DNA of 64,000 nt from Glycomyces sp. NRRL B-16210 (GCF_000719515.1 NZ_JOGR01000009.1:124001-188000); one strand, 5' to 3'; counted from the stretch's first letter, positions 29,111-38,505 are shown. The notes: generated by a model from the sequence alone, not told the origin. Made by a program: numbers and translations.

Positions 29111-29182
29111 GGACGATTAGCTCAGCGGGAGAGCACTCCCCTGACACGGGAGAGGTCACTGGTTCAATCCCAGTATCGTCCA
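29111..29182 (+). tRNA. tRNA-Val (GAC)
   Basis: A 72-nt cloverleaf with acceptor GGACGAT (29111-29117) pairing ATCGTCC (29175-29181). Anticodon GAC is at 29143-29145 in a CTCCC/GGGAG stem, and the T-loop is GGTTCAATCCC. It lies 24 bases after tRNA-Gly, so both are probably one transcript. Confidence 0.96.
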
Positions 29183-29231
29183 CCGAAGCGAAGAGGCCCG
29201 GGTCGTACAACCTGGGCTTTATTCGCATCAG

Positions 29232-29302
29232 GGTGGGTTGTCCGAGTGGTTAGGTAACGGCCTGCAAAGCCGTGCACACGGGTTCGAATCCCGTACCCAC
29301 CT
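29232..29302 (+). tRNA. tRNA-Cys (GCA)
   Basis: A 71-nt cloverleaf with acceptor GGTGGGT (29232-29238) pairing ACCCACC (29295-29301) and anticodon GCA at 29264-29266. CCA is encoded directly after the discriminator base (29303-29305), unlike the two preceding tRNAs. It is the last tRNA of the cluster. Confidence 0.96.
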
Positions 29303-29325
29303 CCACTCCAATACCGAATGAGCGT

Positions 29326-29365
29326 AAGGCGAAGGGCCCCGGATCACTCCGGGGCCCTTCGCCTT
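29326..29365. terminator. Terminator of the tRNA cluster
   Basis: A perfect 18-bp stem (29326-29343 with 29348-29365) has a TCAC loop. It is placed between the tRNA-Cys gene and the convergent hsp20 gene and may serve both. Confidence 0.85.
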
Positions 29366-29413
29366 GCCCGCGTTTTCCGCGCGGTTCACTGTGGCCGGAC
29401 CGTCTCGGCCCGA

Positions 29414-29911
29414 CTACTCGGTCTCGGTCTCCTCTGCGTCGGCCTCGATCTCGGGCAGGACGCCGTTGACCGGGATGCGCTGCGCGGTCGGGGCGGGTTT
29501 GACCGCGCCGGTGACGCGCACCTGGAGGAGGCCGTCGGCGACCTCGGCGCTCACCTGGTCGGGGGTCGTGCCCTCCGGGAGCGTGAACTCGCGGCTGAAC
29601 GATCCGGCCGAGAGTCCTCGCACGAGGTAGCGGTCGCCTTCGGCGGCCTCGCGCTCGCGGCGCTCGGCGGTGACCGTGAGGCGCCTGCCCTCGACCTCGA
29701 CCGTGACGTCCTCGGGGCTCACGCCCGGGACGGCGGCGGTGACGACGAGATCCTCGCCTTCGGTGTAGACGTCGGCGCGCAGGGTGCTCTGGACGGCGGC
29801 GCGGCCGAAGCCGAGCCGGACCAACCGCTCGAACTCGCGGTTGAGGTGACGGTTGAGATTGCCGTCGAACTGCCGGAACGCGGCGTGCGGGTGCTGGTAG
29901 CGAACGATCAT
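29414..29911 (-). CDS. Hsp20 small heat-shock protein
   Basis: A 165-residue alpha-crystallin-type chaperone that holds unfolding proteins. The N-terminal arm (about 1-40) is followed by the alpha-crystallin domain (about 42-135: LRADVYTEGEDLVVTAAVPGVSPEDVTVEVEGRRL, then SREFTLPEG). The C-terminus has an IPV motif (RIPVNG) for oligomer contacts and an acidic Glu/Thr tail. ATG 29911 has AAGGAGA upstream; the frame running on to 30076 crosses the operator and is not used. A perfect CIRCE element lies between the start and its promoter region. Confidence 0.92.
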   Translation of the reverse strand: MIVRYQHPHAAFRQFDGNLNRHLNREFERLVRLGFGRAAVQSTLRADVYTEGEDLVVTAAVPGVSPEDVTVEVEGRRLTVTAERREREAAEGDRYLVRGLSAGSFSREFTLPEGTTPDQVSAEVADGLLQVRVTGAVKPAPTAQRIPVNGVLPEIEADAEETETE

Positions 29912-29934
29912 GGTGGCTGTCTCCTTCCTCGGAT

Positions 29935-29961
29935 TTAGCACTCTCGGGTCTAGAGTGCTAA
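29935..29961 (-). promoter_or_regulatory. CIRCE operator (HrcA site)
   Basis: TTAGCACTC-N9-GAGTGCTAA is a perfect match to the CIRCE inverted repeat bound by the HrcA repressor. It lies 24 bases upstream of the hsp20 start codon, so hsp20 is expected to be heat-induced by loss of HrcA binding. Confidence 0.93.
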
Positions 29962-30117
29962 TGCTCGATACAGCGCCTGAGGGCCCGCGAATATTTCGGC
30001 CGTGACGCACACCACTGGTCCGGAGTGGTCGCACGCTCGGGCCCAAATCTTCGATACCCCGGTGTGAACAGGGCATTCGCTCCTAGACTGACACCGTTTT
30101 CGACCGAGGGGGGTTGC

Positions 30118-32088
30118 GTGCGCACGCGTTCGATGCAGGCGTCGCTGGCGGCGCTCGCGGCGCTCGCCCTCCTCGCCGCGGGCGCTCCGGCGGCTGCGAC
30201 GGCCCCGATCCAGCTTTCCGGGCCCGTCACCGACCGGGTCGCGGCGGTCGCCGGCGACGAGGACCGGATCGAGGCGGCCATCGCCGACCTCGAGTCCGAG
30301 ACCGGGATCGGTCTCTACGTCGCCTACATCGACGACTTCGGCGGCTACACCACGCAGGAGTGGGCCGATGCCACCGCGGTCGACAGCGGGCTCGGGACCG
30401 AGGACCTGCTGCTGGTGATCGCCACCGAGGAGCGCCGCTACACGTGGTCGGTCGCCGCGGCGTTCCCGCTCACCGACGGCCAGCTCAACGAGGTGGCGTC
30501 GGAGCGCATCGCCCCCGAACTGGCCGACGATGAGTGGGCCGAGGCCGCGATCGGCGCCGCCGAGGGCTACAAGGACGCCTACCGCGGCGGCTCCGGCTCC
30601 TCCGGTTCCTCCGCGGTCGTGTGGGTCCTGATCCTTCTCGTGGTCGCGGCCGTCGTCATCGGCCTCGTCCTGTGGCGGCGCGGGCGTGGCAAGGCCACGT
30701 CCGTCGGCGCCCCGTCCGCCGGCCGGCAGCGCAAGCTCACCGTCGAGCAGCTCGACAACGAGGCCAACCGGCTCCTGGTCGAGACCGACGACGCCATCCG
30801 TACCAGCGAGCAGGAACTCGGCTTCGCCGAGGCCGAGTTCGGCACGGAGCAGACCGCCGCGTTCGCGGCCGTGCTGGAGGCGGCCAAGGCCGAGCTGAGC
30901 GCCTCGTTCAAACTCCGCCAGGAACTCGACGACGACATACCGGAGACCGAACCGCAGCAGCGCGAGATGCTCGCGGCCATCATCGAGAAGCTCGTCAAGG
31001 CCAACAAGGACCTCGACGCCAAGGCCGCCGGCTTCGACAAGCTGCGCGACCTGGGTCGGCGGGCCCCCGAGGCCGCCGCGGCCCTCAAGGAGCGCGCCGC
31101 GGTCCTGGCCCCGAAGATCACCGCCGCGCGCGGCACCGTCGAAGACCTCCAGCGGCGCTACCCCGCGACCGCCCGCGCCACGGTCAAGGACTTCCCCGGC
31201 ACCGCCGAGGACCGCCTGCACTTCGCCGCCGCGCAACTCGACGCGGCCGAGGCCGCCGTGGACGCGGGCGAACGCGGCCGGGCCGCGGTCCTCGTCCGCG
31301 CCGCCGAAGAGGCCACCGCCCAGGCCGAGCAGGCCGTGGACGCCGTCGCCCGCCGCGCGGTGGAACTCGACGACGCCGCCGCGCGCCTGCCGGGCGTCCT
31401 TACCGAAGCCGACGCCGAAGCCGCTGAGGCCGAACGGCTCGCGGCCGGATCGGGCGCGGCGGCCAAGGCCGCGCGCCTGCGCGGCGCCGTCGCCGCGATC
31501 CGGTCCGCCGAGGGCCCGGTGGACCCGCTGGAGGCCGTCGCCGCCGTCGAACGCGCCTCGGCCGAACTCGACCGGGAGCTCCAGGCGGTGCGCGACGCGG
31601 CGCAGAACGCGCAGCGCGCCCGCGAGCAGTTCGACCGCGTCCTCATGAGCGCGCAGAGCACCACCGCGGCGGTCGAGGACTACGTGAACACCAACCGTGG
31701 CGCGGTCGGGCCCGAGGCCCGCACCCGCCTCAACGAGGCCAAGCAGGAACTCTCGCGGGCGCTCGCGCTCAAGGACTCGGACCCGTCCGGGGCGCTCGAA
31801 CGCGCGCACCGCGCCGACGAGCTGGCGAACGCCGCGTCCGCTGCCGCGCAGCGCGACGTGCAGGGCTACCTCGGACCGAGGCAGACGGCGCCCTCGTCGG
31901 GCGGGAACGCCGGGGCGATCCTCGGCGGCATCCTCCTGGGCGGGATGCTCGGCGGTTCGGGACGATCCTCCGGCCGCAGATACGGCGGTGGTTTCAGCGG
32001 CGGCTCCGGGGGCCGGCGCGGCGGAGGACCCGGCTCCTTCGGCGGCGGCGGCACCCGGGGCCGGCGAGGGGGCGGCGGCCGATTCTGA
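30118..32088 (+). CDS. TPM-domain membrane protein, partner of PspA
   Basis: A 656-residue protein: signal peptide (about 1-28), an extracytoplasmic TPM domain (about 38-145, with YVAYIDDFGGYTTQEWADATA and LLLVIATEERRYTWSVA), a membrane segment (about 165-185), and a long cytoplasmic Ala/Glu-rich coiled-coil region (about 205-585). The tail is a glycine-rich region with RRGGG repeats ending GGGGRF. GTG 30118 is preceded by a GGGGG ribosome site and a TAGACT -10 at 30084-30089. The pspA gene follows 93 bases later. In actinobacteria this pair is common and is linked to envelope stress, but its biochemistry is not known. Confidence 0.8.
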   Translation: MRTRSMQASLAALAALALLAAGAPAAATAPIQLSGPVTDRVAAVAGDEDRIEAAIADLESETGIGLYVAYIDDFGGYTTQEWADATAVDSGLGTEDLLLVIATEERRYTWSVAAAFPLTDGQLNEVASERIAPELADDEWAEAAIGAAEGYKDAYRGGSGSSGSSAVVWVLILLVVAAVVIGLVLWRRGRGKATSVGAPSAGRQRKLTVEQLDNEANRLLVETDDAIRTSEQELGFAEAEFGTEQTAAFAAVLEAAKAELSASFKLRQELDDDIPETEPQQREMLAAIIEKLVKANKDLDAKAAGFDKLRDLGRRAPEAAAALKERAAVLAPKITAARGTVEDLQRRYPATARATVKDFPGTAEDRLHFAAAQLDAAEAAVDAGERGRAAVLVRAAEEATAQAEQAVDAVARRAVELDDAAARLPGVLTEADAEAAEAERLAAGSGAAAKAARLRGAVAAIRSAEGPVDPLEAVAAVERASAELDRELQAVRDAAQNAQRAREQFDRVLMSAQSTTAAVEDYVNTNRGAVGPEARTRLNEAKQELSRALALKDSDPSGALERAHRADELANAASAAAQRDVQGYLGPRQTAPSSGGNAGAILGGILLGGMLGGSGRSSGRRYGGGFSGGSGGRRGGGPGSFGGGGTRGRRGGGGRF

Positions 32089-32181
32089 CCCGGGAGCAGG
32101 CCTCCCGGCCTCGCCGGCGCATCAGCATTTCATTGCACCAGAACCTCATCGCATCAGGACTTCAGCATTCGAGGAGTGGAC

Positions 32182-32895
32182 ATGACCAAGAAGCAATCGG
32201 TCTTCGGGCGGATCGGGCAGCTCGTCAAGGCGAACGTCAACGACGTCATCGACAACGCCGAGGACCCCGAGAAGATGCTCGCCCAGATGGAGCGCGACTA
32301 CAAGAACTCGATCGCCGACGCCGAGAGCTCCATCGCCGAGACCATCGGCAACCTGCGGCTGATGGAGGACGACTACAACGCCGACAAGCAGGCCGTGGAG
32401 GAGTGGGGCACCAAGGCCCGAAACGCGAGCGTCAAGGCCGACCAGCTCCGCTCCGAGGGCAACGGCGCCGAGGCCGACCGGTTCGACAACCTCGCGAAGG
32501 TCGCCCTGGGCAAGCAGATCGGCTTCGAGAAGGAGATGAAGGACGCCGAGCCGGTGATCGCGAGCCAGAACGAGGTGGTCGAGAAGCTCAAGCAGTCCCT
32601 CACCACCATGAAGTCGAAACTGGCCGAACTCCAGTCCAAGCGCAGCAGCCTCGCCGCGCGGCAGAAGACCGCGCAGGCGCAGAAGCAGGTCACCGAGGCG
32701 CTCGGCAGCATCGACGTGATGGACCCGCTCAGCGAGGTGAGCCGCTTCGAGGAGAAGGTCCGCCGCGAGGAGGCGAAGGTCCGCGGGCAGCAGGAGATCG
32801 CGATGTCCTCGCTGGACAACCAGTTCGAAGACCTCGACAGTCTCGGCGACGACGCCGAGATCGAGGCGCGCATGGCGGCGCTCAAGTCGCAGTGA
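32182..32895 (+). CDS. pspA: PspA/IM30 family membrane-stress protein
   Basis: A 237-residue, almost entirely alpha-helical ESCRT-III-like protein that binds stressed membranes. The start KKQSVFGRIGQLVKANVNDVIDNAEDPEKMLAQMERDY matches the amphipathic first helix and the family core. Long coiled-coil helices run to about residue 215. GAGGAG at 32170-32175 fits ATG 32182 better than the GTG at 32176. It follows the TPM-domain gene and a terminator hairpin lies seven bases after its stop. Confidence 0.93.
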   Translation: MTKKQSVFGRIGQLVKANVNDVIDNAEDPEKMLAQMERDYKNSIADAESSIAETIGNLRLMEDDYNADKQAVEEWGTKARNASVKADQLRSEGNGAEADRFDNLAKVALGKQIGFEKEMKDAEPVIASQNEVVEKLKQSLTTMKSKLAELQSKRSSLAARQKTAQAQKQVTEALGSIDVMDPLSEVSRFEEKVRREEAKVRGQQEIAMSSLDNQFEDLDSLGDDAEIEARMAALKSQ

Positions 32896-32901
32896 CCGCG
32901 A

Positions 32902-32928
32902 GGCGGGCCCCAGCGGCCGGGGCCCGCC
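32902..32928 (+). terminator. Terminator after pspA
   Basis: GGCGGGCCCC (32902-32911) and its complement (32919-32928) form a 10-bp stem with a 7-base loop just after the pspA stop. Confidence 0.7.
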
Positions 32929-33071
32929 ACCCGCGGCTCTATCTAAGCCAAGAGGAACCCACGGACCACTCGCGCATCGGGCCGCAGCCGCGATCAATCA
33001 GCGCCCCGACACCCCGCACCGACGCCGATCCGCCGCTGCGGCCAATCAACCGCCCGCCATCCCGCCCGGCG

Positions 33072-33635
33072 TCAGTTCTGCGGCCCGCCACCGGTACGCA
33101 GGTCGAGCTCCCACACCTGGGCCGTCAAATCGTCCTGCCCGAACAGCCGCACCGGCTCCTCGCTCGCGAGCGTGAACCCGGCCGCCCGGTACAGGCGCAG
33201 CGCCGGGTGCAGCATGCTCGTCGTCCACAAGGTCATCGCCGTGTACCCCTGCTCCCGCGCGAAGTCGACGCACCGGCGCACCAGCATCGTCCCGACGCCG
33301 CGCCCGCGCCCGGCCGGCTCGACCCACAGCAGCCGCAGCTTCGCCGTGTCCGCGTCGGGGTTCCCCGGGTCGGCGCTGACGCACAGGATAGACCCGACCG
33401 GTCTACCGTCGATCTCGGCGATCCACCCCGCCTCGCGCTTCGGCCCGTCCCCCGCGCCGTGCTCGGCCGCAAAGTCGGCGACGATGCGCGCCACGAGCGC
33501 CTCGTACTCGCCGTTCCACCCGTAGTGCTCGGCGTAGCCCTTGCCCTGGCTGTAGACGATCCAACCCAGGTCCCCGGGACGCAGGCCGCGCAGGACCACC
33601 GGGGCCCGCGACCGGTCCGTCGACGCCTCCGCCAT
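33072..33635 (-). CDS. GNAT-family N-acetyltransferase
   Basis: A 187-residue acetyl-CoA-dependent acetyltransferase. Motif A is visible in LLWVEPAGRGRGVGTMLVRRCVDFAREQG, followed by YTAMTLWTTSMLHPALRLYRAAGF (motif B). The N-terminal half contains GDLGWIVYSQGKGYAEHYGWN, a segment seen in some MarR-associated acetyltransferases. ATG 33635 is chosen; the open frame to 33947 overlaps the divergent gene's start. Substrate unknown. It diverges from the phosphotransferase at 33757. Confidence 0.82.
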   Translation of the reverse strand: MAEASTDRSRAPVVLRGLRPGDLGWIVYSQGKGYAEHYGWNGEYEALVARIVADFAAEHGAGDGPKREAGWIAEIDGRPVGSILCVSADPGNPDADTAKLRLLWVEPAGRGRGVGTMLVRRCVDFAREQGYTAMTLWTTSMLHPALRLYRAAGFTLASEEPVRLFGQDDLTAQVWELDLRTGGGPQN

Positions 33636-33721
33636 GCCGCCTCCGATCCTCGCGTCCGACCGGTCCACGCTATGCCCGGCAGACCTGCGGGACAAGGCCC
33701 GCCGCGAGTCCCGTTTCAGGA

Positions 33722-33750
33722 TTGCCGTCCGCGCCCGCGGCGGCGAGAAT
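33722..33750 (+). promoter_or_regulatory. Leaderless promoter TTGCCG-N17-GAGAAT
   Basis: TTGCCG at 33722-33727, 17 bp, GAGAAT at 33745-33750, then six bases to ATG 33757. The same two hexamers and both spacings recur before the gene at 38605. Confidence 0.6.
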
Positions 33751-33756
33751 GACGCG

Positions 33757-34731
33757 ATGGAGATCGCCATCCGCCCCAAACTCGACCGCGCCGCCGTCGA
33801 AGCCCTCGTCCGCGAACGCCTCGGCGAGGACCTCGAGTTCACCGCCCACGAGGAGTTCACCGACGGCTTCTTCAACGCCGCGCACGCCCTCGACACGGCC
33901 GACGGCCGCCGCCTGGTCGCCAAGATCGCCCCCGACAAGGACCTCAAGCTCCTGCGCTACGAAGTCGACCTCATGGCGACCGAGATCGAGTGCTTCGAGC
34001 GCGCGATCGCCGCGGGAGTGCCGATGCCGCGGCTGTGGTACGCCGACCCCGAAGGCGGCGTCATGATCATCGACCGCCTCGACGGCCATTCCCTACAGAA
34101 GATCCGCGAGGACATCCCCGCCGACGAGCGCCCGGCGCTGCGCAGGCAGATCGGGGCGATGAGCGCGCGTTTCGCGCTGGCGGCCGGTGAGCGGTTCGGC
34201 TATCCGCGCAGGAGCGGGCGCACCATGGCCGACACCTGGGGCGAGTCGTTCTGCGCCATGGTCGGGGACGTGCTGGCCGACATCGCCGAGCACGGCGCGC
34301 CGCTGCCGCGCCCGGTCGAGTCGGTCGCGGCGCTGGTCGCGGCCGAGCGGGGTCTGCTGGACGAGGTCGACCGGCCCGCTCTGGTCCACTTCGACCTGTG
34401 GGACGGCAACATCTTCGTGGAGCGCACCGCGTCCGGTTGGGGCCTGGAGGCGTTCATCGACGGCGAGCGCGCCTTCTACGGCGATCCGATCGCGGAGCTG
34501 GTGTCGCTCAAGCTCATTCCCGAGGAGGAGTTCCCGGCCGTCGTGGACGGCTTCCTGGGGCGGGCGATGACGGCGGGGGAGGAGCGGCGGCTCGCGCTCT
34601 ACACCGTGTACCTCATGCTCATCCTCGTCGCCGAGTGCCCCGTCCGCGGCTTCGACGCCGAGCAGACCGAGCATCAGATGGCCTGGGCCACCGAGACGCT
34701 CGTGAAGACGCTGGCGTTCCTGGAGGGCTGA
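33757..34731 (+). CDS. Aminoglycoside-phosphotransferase-fold kinase
   Basis: A 324-residue APH-family protein with the protein-kinase-like fold. An N-lobe with the ATP-binding lysine (RRLVAKIAP) and a hinge (GGVMIIDRLDGHSL) is followed by the C-lobe catalytic loop VHFDLWDGNIFVE and the metal-binding aspartate in FIDGERAFYGDPIAEL. Members phosphorylate antibiotics, sugars or choline-like substrates; the substrate here is unknown. No Shine-Dalgarno is seen; the promoter places the transcript start at the ATG. Confidence 0.83.
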   Translation: MEIAIRPKLDRAAVEALVRERLGEDLEFTAHEEFTDGFFNAAHALDTADGRRLVAKIAPDKDLKLLRYEVDLMATEIECFERAIAAGVPMPRLWYADPEGGVMIIDRLDGHSLQKIREDIPADERPALRRQIGAMSARFALAAGERFGYPRRSGRTMADTWGESFCAMVGDVLADIAEHGAPLPRPVESVAALVAAERGLLDEVDRPALVHFDLWDGNIFVERTASGWGLEAFIDGERAFYGDPIAELVSLKLIPEEEFPAVVDGFLGRAMTAGEERRLALYTVYLMLILVAECPVRGFDAEQTEHQMAWATETLVKTLAFLEG

Positions 34732-34735
34732 GGCC

Positions 34736-35272
34736 TCAGTGGACCCCGCCGGCCTCGTGGTCGCGGCGGTCGTCCTGCCGCTCGTCGTGCCCGTGGTGGT
34801 GGCCGTGGCCGTGGTCGTGGTCGTCGGGGTCGGTGCGCGTGGCGTCCTTCTCCTTGGTGGCCTTCGCGAGTCCGTAGGGCGGCATGTTGATGTACGAGGT
34901 CTCGTGCTCGCCGGCCTTGACCCGGTACAGCTCGTGCCACAGGCCCACGTCGCCGTTGTCCTTGACGTTGCGGTTGAACCACTTCCAGAAGCCGCGGTGG
35001 GCGTGGGCCTGCGCGTGGGCGTACTCCTCGAGGTGGTCGGCGCTGCGCCAGTACTGGACGACGGCGACCACTCTGCCGCCGATCATGGTCCGCGAGTCCA
35101 GCAGGCCCAGTTCGGGGCGGGACTCGAGTTCGCGGACCATCTTGGGCATCGAGGCGAGCACCGGCACCCACTTGCCGAGCTTCCAGAACTTGTTGATCCG
35201 CATGCCGACCGTGAAGACCACGAAGTCCTCGTCGTAGTCGACGACGACGCGACCGGTCCTGACCTTCGCCAC
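34736..35272 (-). CDS. DUF4188 (monooxygenase-like) protein with His-rich tail
   Basis: A 178-residue protein. Residues 1-140 match the DUF4188 family, a dimeric ferredoxin-like fold related to small monooxygenases (FVVFTVGMRINKFWKLGKWVPVLASMPKMVRELE, VVAVVQYWRSADHLEEYA, FWKWFNRNV). The last 30 residues form a His/Asp-rich stretch (DDHDHGHGHHHGHDE) that could bind nickel, zinc or copper. GTG 35272 has GGAGGA upstream. It converges on the phosphotransferase, with only four bases between the stops. Confidence 0.75.
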   Translation of the reverse strand: MAKVRTGRVVVDYDEDFVVFTVGMRINKFWKLGKWVPVLASMPKMVRELESRPELGLLDSRTMIGGRVVAVVQYWRSADHLEEYAHAQAHAHRGFWKWFNRNVKDNGDVGLWHELYRVKAGEHETSYINMPPYGLAKATKEKDATRTDPDDHDHGHGHHHGHDERQDDRRDHEAGGVH

Positions 35273-35388
35273 GTGCAGTCCTCCAGGGGATTCGCGAGAG
35301 TGCCTCCCCTAACAGGTGTACCAGGTGCGTACGCGCGGCTCAAGTGGCGTACCAAAACCGTCTACATCGCCTTATGTTGCCGCGCAAC

Positions 35389-37785
35389 CTATCCAGGCCA
35401 GCTCCATTCGGAGACGGCCGGCAGGTCCTCGCCGTGGGTCCGGGTGTGCTCGCGGGCGGCGTGGCGGGCGTCGACCATGCGCTGCCGCAGGCCCGCGGCG
35501 TTGGCGCCGAGGCCTGGCACGCGGTCGATGACGTCGATGACCAGGCGGAACCGGTCGAGGTCGTTGAGCATGACCATGTCGAACGGGGTGGTCGTGGTGC
35601 CCTCCTCCTTGTAGCCGCGCACGTGGATGTTGTGGTGGTTGGTGCGCCGGTAGGTGAGGCGGTGGATGAGCGTCGGGTACCCGTGGAAGGCGAACAGGAC
35701 CGGCTTGTCGGTGGTGAAGACCGTGTCGAACTGGCGGTCGCCGAGGCCGTGCGGGTGCTCGGTGTCGGGCTGGAGCCGCATGAGGTCCACGACGTTGACC
35801 ACGCGCACCTTCAGCCGCGGCAGGGTCTGGCGCAGCAGGTCGGTGGCGGCCAGCACCTCCAGGGTCGGCACGTCGCCGGCGCAGGCGAGGACCACGTCGG
35901 GCTCGGCGCCGTCGTCGTTGGAGGCCCACTCCCAGATGCCAAGGCCCCGTTCGCAGTGGCGCACGGCCTCGTCCATGCTCGTGTACTGGAGCGAGGGCTG
36001 CTTCCCGGCGACCACGACGTTGACGTACTGGCGCGAGCGCAGGCAGTGGTCCATGGTGGACAGGAGCGTGTTGGCGTCCGGCGGCAGGTAGACCCGCACG
36101 ATGTGCGGCTTCTTGTTCAGGACGTGGTCGATGAACCCGGGGTCCTGGTGGGAGAAGCCGTTGTGGTCCTGGCGCCAGACATGGCTCGACAGCAGGTAGT
36201 TGAGTGAGGCTATGGGCCGGCGCCAGGGGATGTCGCCGGCGGCGTCGAGCCATTTGGCGTGCTGGTTGAACATCGCGTCGACGATGTGGATGAACGCCTC
36301 GTAGGAGGTGAACAGGCCGTGCCGCCCGGTCAGCAGGTAGCCCTCCAGCCAGCCTTCGCACAGGTGCTCGGAGAGGACCTCCATGACCCGCCCGTGCGGG
36401 GCCTGGTGCTCGTCGGTGGCGTAGCGCTCGGCCTCCCACTGCCGGTCGGTGGTCTCGAAGGCGGCGCTGAGCCGGTTGGAGGCGACCTCGTCGGGTCCGA
36501 AGAGCCGGAAGCGGTCGGGGTTGGCGGCGATGACGTCGCGCAGCCACACGCCGAGGGCCTTCGTGGCCTCGCCGACGGTCCGGCCGTGGCCCTCGACCTC
36601 CACTTCGTACTCGCGGTAGTCCGGCAGCACGAGGTCGCGCAGCAGCAGGCCCCCGTTGGCGTGCGGGTTGTCGCTCATGCGGGCCGTGCCTTCAGGTGGG
36701 AGTCCGAGGAGTTCGGCGGTGGGCTTCCCGGTCGCGTCGAACAGCTCCTCGGGCCGGTACGAGCGCATCCACTCCTCCAGCATCGCAAGGTGATCGGGGT
36801 TCGTGCGCACCGCCGAAAGCGGCACCTGGTGGGCCCGCCAGGTCCCCTCGACGGGGACGCCGTCGACCTCGGCCGGGCCGGTCCAGCCCTTGGGGGTCCG
36901 CAGGATCACCATCGGCCAGCGCGGGCGGGTCGCGTCGCCGTCCGCGTCGCGGCGGGCGTCGTCGCGGATCTCGGCGATCCGGTCGAAGCACGCGTCGAAG
37001 GTCGCCGCGAGCTGCTGGTGGACCTCGGCCGGGTCGTCGCCCTCCACGGTGAACGGCTCGTAGCCGACGCCGCGGAAGAAGGAGGCGCGGTCCTCTTCGG
37101 AGATGCGGGCGAGCATGGTCGGGTTGGCGATCTTGTAGCCGTTGAGGTGCAGGATCGGCAGGACGGTGCCGTCCGAGACGGGGTTGAGGAACACATTGGA
37201 CAGCCACGATCCGGCGAGCGGCCCGGTCTCGGCCTCGCCGTCGCCGATCACGCAGGCCACGGTGAGGTCGGGGTTGTCGAACGCGGCGCCGTAGGCGTGC
37301 GCGAGCGAGTACCCCAGCTCGCCGCCCTCGTGGATCGAGCCGGGGACCTCGGCGGCGACGTGGGAGGGGATGCCGCCGGGGAAGGAGAACTGGCGGAACA
37401 GCCGCCGCATGCCCTCCTCGGAGTGGTTCACCGAGGGGTACAGCTCGGGGTAGGTGCCCTCCAGCCAGGTGTTCGCCACGATCGCCGGGCCGCCGTGGCC
37501 CGGTCCGGTCACGTAGATCATGTCGAGGCCGCGGGCGGTGATGCAGCGGTTGAGGTGGGCGTAGATCAGGCTCAGGCCGGGGCTCGTTCCCCAGTGGCCG
37601 AGCAGTCGCGGCTTGATGTGCTCGGGAAGCAGCGGTTCGCGCAGGAGCGGGTTGTCGAGCAGGTAGATCTGGCCGACGGTGAGGTAGTTCGCGGCCCGCC
37701 AGTAGGCGTCGAGGCGCGCCAGCTCCGCATCGGAGAGCGGCGCGGAACGCTTGGCGGGCATGGCGGTTTCGCGAGACGAGTCCAT
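35389..37785 (-). CDS. xfp: Xylulose-5-phosphate/fructose-6-phosphate phosphoketolase
   Basis: A thiamine-diphosphate enzyme that splits xylulose 5-phosphate (or fructose 6-phosphate) with phosphate to acetyl phosphate and glyceraldehyde 3-phosphate (or erythrose 4-phosphate). The 798 residues carry the family signatures [20 protein letters not shown], the cofactor-binding [14 protein letters not shown], the ThDP/Mg motif [17 protein letters not shown] and the late [27 protein letters not shown] 37785 is the first in-frame start; ATG nine codons in is an alternative. Its product, acetyl phosphate, is the substrate of Pta and AckA at 46-50 kb. Confidence 0.96.
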   Translation of the reverse strand: MDSSRETAMPAKRSAPLSDAELARLDAYWRAANYLTVGQIYLLDNPLLREPLLPEHIKPRLLGHWGTSPGLSLIYAHLNRCITARGLDMIYVTGPGHGGPAIVANTWLEGTYPELYPSVNHSEEGMRRLFRQFSFPGGIPSHVAAEVPGSIHEGGELGYSLAHAYGAAFDNPDLTVACVIGDGEAETGPLAGSWLSNVFLNPVSDGTVLPILHLNGYKIANPTMLARISEEDRASFFRGVGYEPFTVEGDDPAEVHQQLAATFDACFDRIAEIRDDARRDADGDATRPRWPMVILRTPKGWTGPAEVDGVPVEGTWRAHQVPLSAVRTNPDHLAMLEEWMRSYRPEELFDATGKPTAELLGLPPEGTARMSDNPHANGGLLLRDLVLPDYREYEVEVEGHGRTVGEATKALGVWLRDVIAANPDRFRLFGPDEVASNRLSAAFETTDRQWEAERYATDEHQAPHGRVMEVLSEHLCEGWLEGYLLTGRHGLFTSYEAFIHIVDAMFNQHAKWLDAAGDIPWRRPIASLNYLLSSHVWRQDHNGFSHQDPGFIDHVLNKKPHIVRVYLPPDANTLLSTMDHCLRSRQYVNVVVAGKQPSLQYTSMDEAVRHCERGLGIWEWASNDDGAEPDVVLACAGDVPTLEVLAATDLLRQTLPRLKVRVVNVVDLMRLQPDTEHPHGLGDRQFDTVFTTDKPVLFAFHGYPTLIHRLTYRRTNHHNIHVRGYKEEGTTTTPFDMVMLNDLDRFRLVIDVIDRVPGLGANAAGLRQRMVDARHAAREHTRTHGEDLPAVSEWSWPG

Positions 37786-37891
37786 GCGTCCGAGAGTGCC
37801 GCATCGGGCGCGGGTTAACCGTGAATCACGAGAATTCCCCGCGCCCGATGCGGTGGCGGCGACACGGGTGCGATGCGCCGCCCCGGCGGTC

Positions 37892-38137
37892 TCATTCGAC
37901 CTCTTTGAGCATCCGCTCCATCGAGGCGAGGCGGCTCTTGACCTCGATCAGGGAGGCCCTGATCTCGGAGGAGTCCAGGCTCGCCTTCTCGGCCAGCTCG
38001 CGGTAGTTCGCCTCGCGGGCGGCCGAGGCCTTCGCCTTCGACGTGGTCGTGAACGCCAGGATCACCGTGATCACGATCGCGGTGATGAGCAGCAGGAATC
38101 CGAAAGCGAACAGCATTCCGGCTTGTCCCATGGGCAT
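37892..38137 (-). CDS. Small single-pass membrane protein with coiled coil
   Basis: An 81-residue protein: membrane segment at about residues 8-30 and a charged helical C-terminal half with heptad pattern ([35 protein letters not shown]). Its ATG overlaps the stop of the regulator at 38137 (TAATG), so translation is coupled. The shape resembles PspB/PspC-type or sensor-adaptor membrane proteins, but there is no clear family match. It probably works with the regulator. Confidence 0.65.
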   Translation of the reverse strand: MPMGQAGMLFAFGFLLLITAIVITVILAFTTTSKAKASAAREANYRELAEKASLDSSEIRASLIEVKSRLASMERMLKEVE

Positions 38138-38490
38138 TATCCCGTTTCCTTTCCGTGTTCGCCCGAAACGGGCAGCGTGGGCACCAGCGCCTTGATGACC
38201 TGCGGGGAGATCGACAGGTCGAACGGGACCGCCTCGAAGTACTTGACGGCCTTGCCGTCCTCCGAGAGCTCCAGTTCACCGGTGACCAGGCCGGCGGCCT
38301 GGAGTTTCTGGAGGTGCATGTGCAGCAGCGGACGGCTCATCCCCAGGTCGCGGGCGAGCCGGCTCACATACTGCCGACCGTCCGCCAGCGCCCCGAGGAT
38401 GCGCAGCCGGTGCGGGTTCGCCAGGGCCGAGCAGGCCGCCAGCAGGGCCGCGCCCGTCATCGTCTCCGGTGGGATTTCCTCCGACGGCAT
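38137..38490 (-). CDS. ArsR-type winged-helix regulator
   Basis: A 117-residue HTH regulator. The core LLAACSALANPHRLRILGALADGRQYVSRLARDLGMSRPLLHMHLQKLQAAGLVTGE is a typical ArsR/winged-helix fold, with the recognition helix at SRPLLHMHLQKL. No CxC metal motif is present, so it is probably not a metal sensor. AAGGA upstream fits ATG 38490; ATGs at 38499 and 38508 are alternatives. It is translationally coupled to the small membrane protein downstream and sits beside a long palindrome that is probably its own operator. Confidence 0.78.
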   Translation of the reverse strand: MPSEEIPPETMTGAALLAACSALANPHRLRILGALADGRQYVSRLARDLGMSRPLLHMHLQKLQAAGLVTGELELSEDGKAVKYFEAVPFDLSISPQVIKALVPTLPVSGEHGKETG

Positions 38491-38505
38491 ATCAACCATC
38501 CTTGT

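Noticed and set aside
29912..30076. N-terminal extension of hsp20
   Set aside because: It crosses the CIRCE operator and lacks a ribosome site; AAGGAGA fits ATG 29911.
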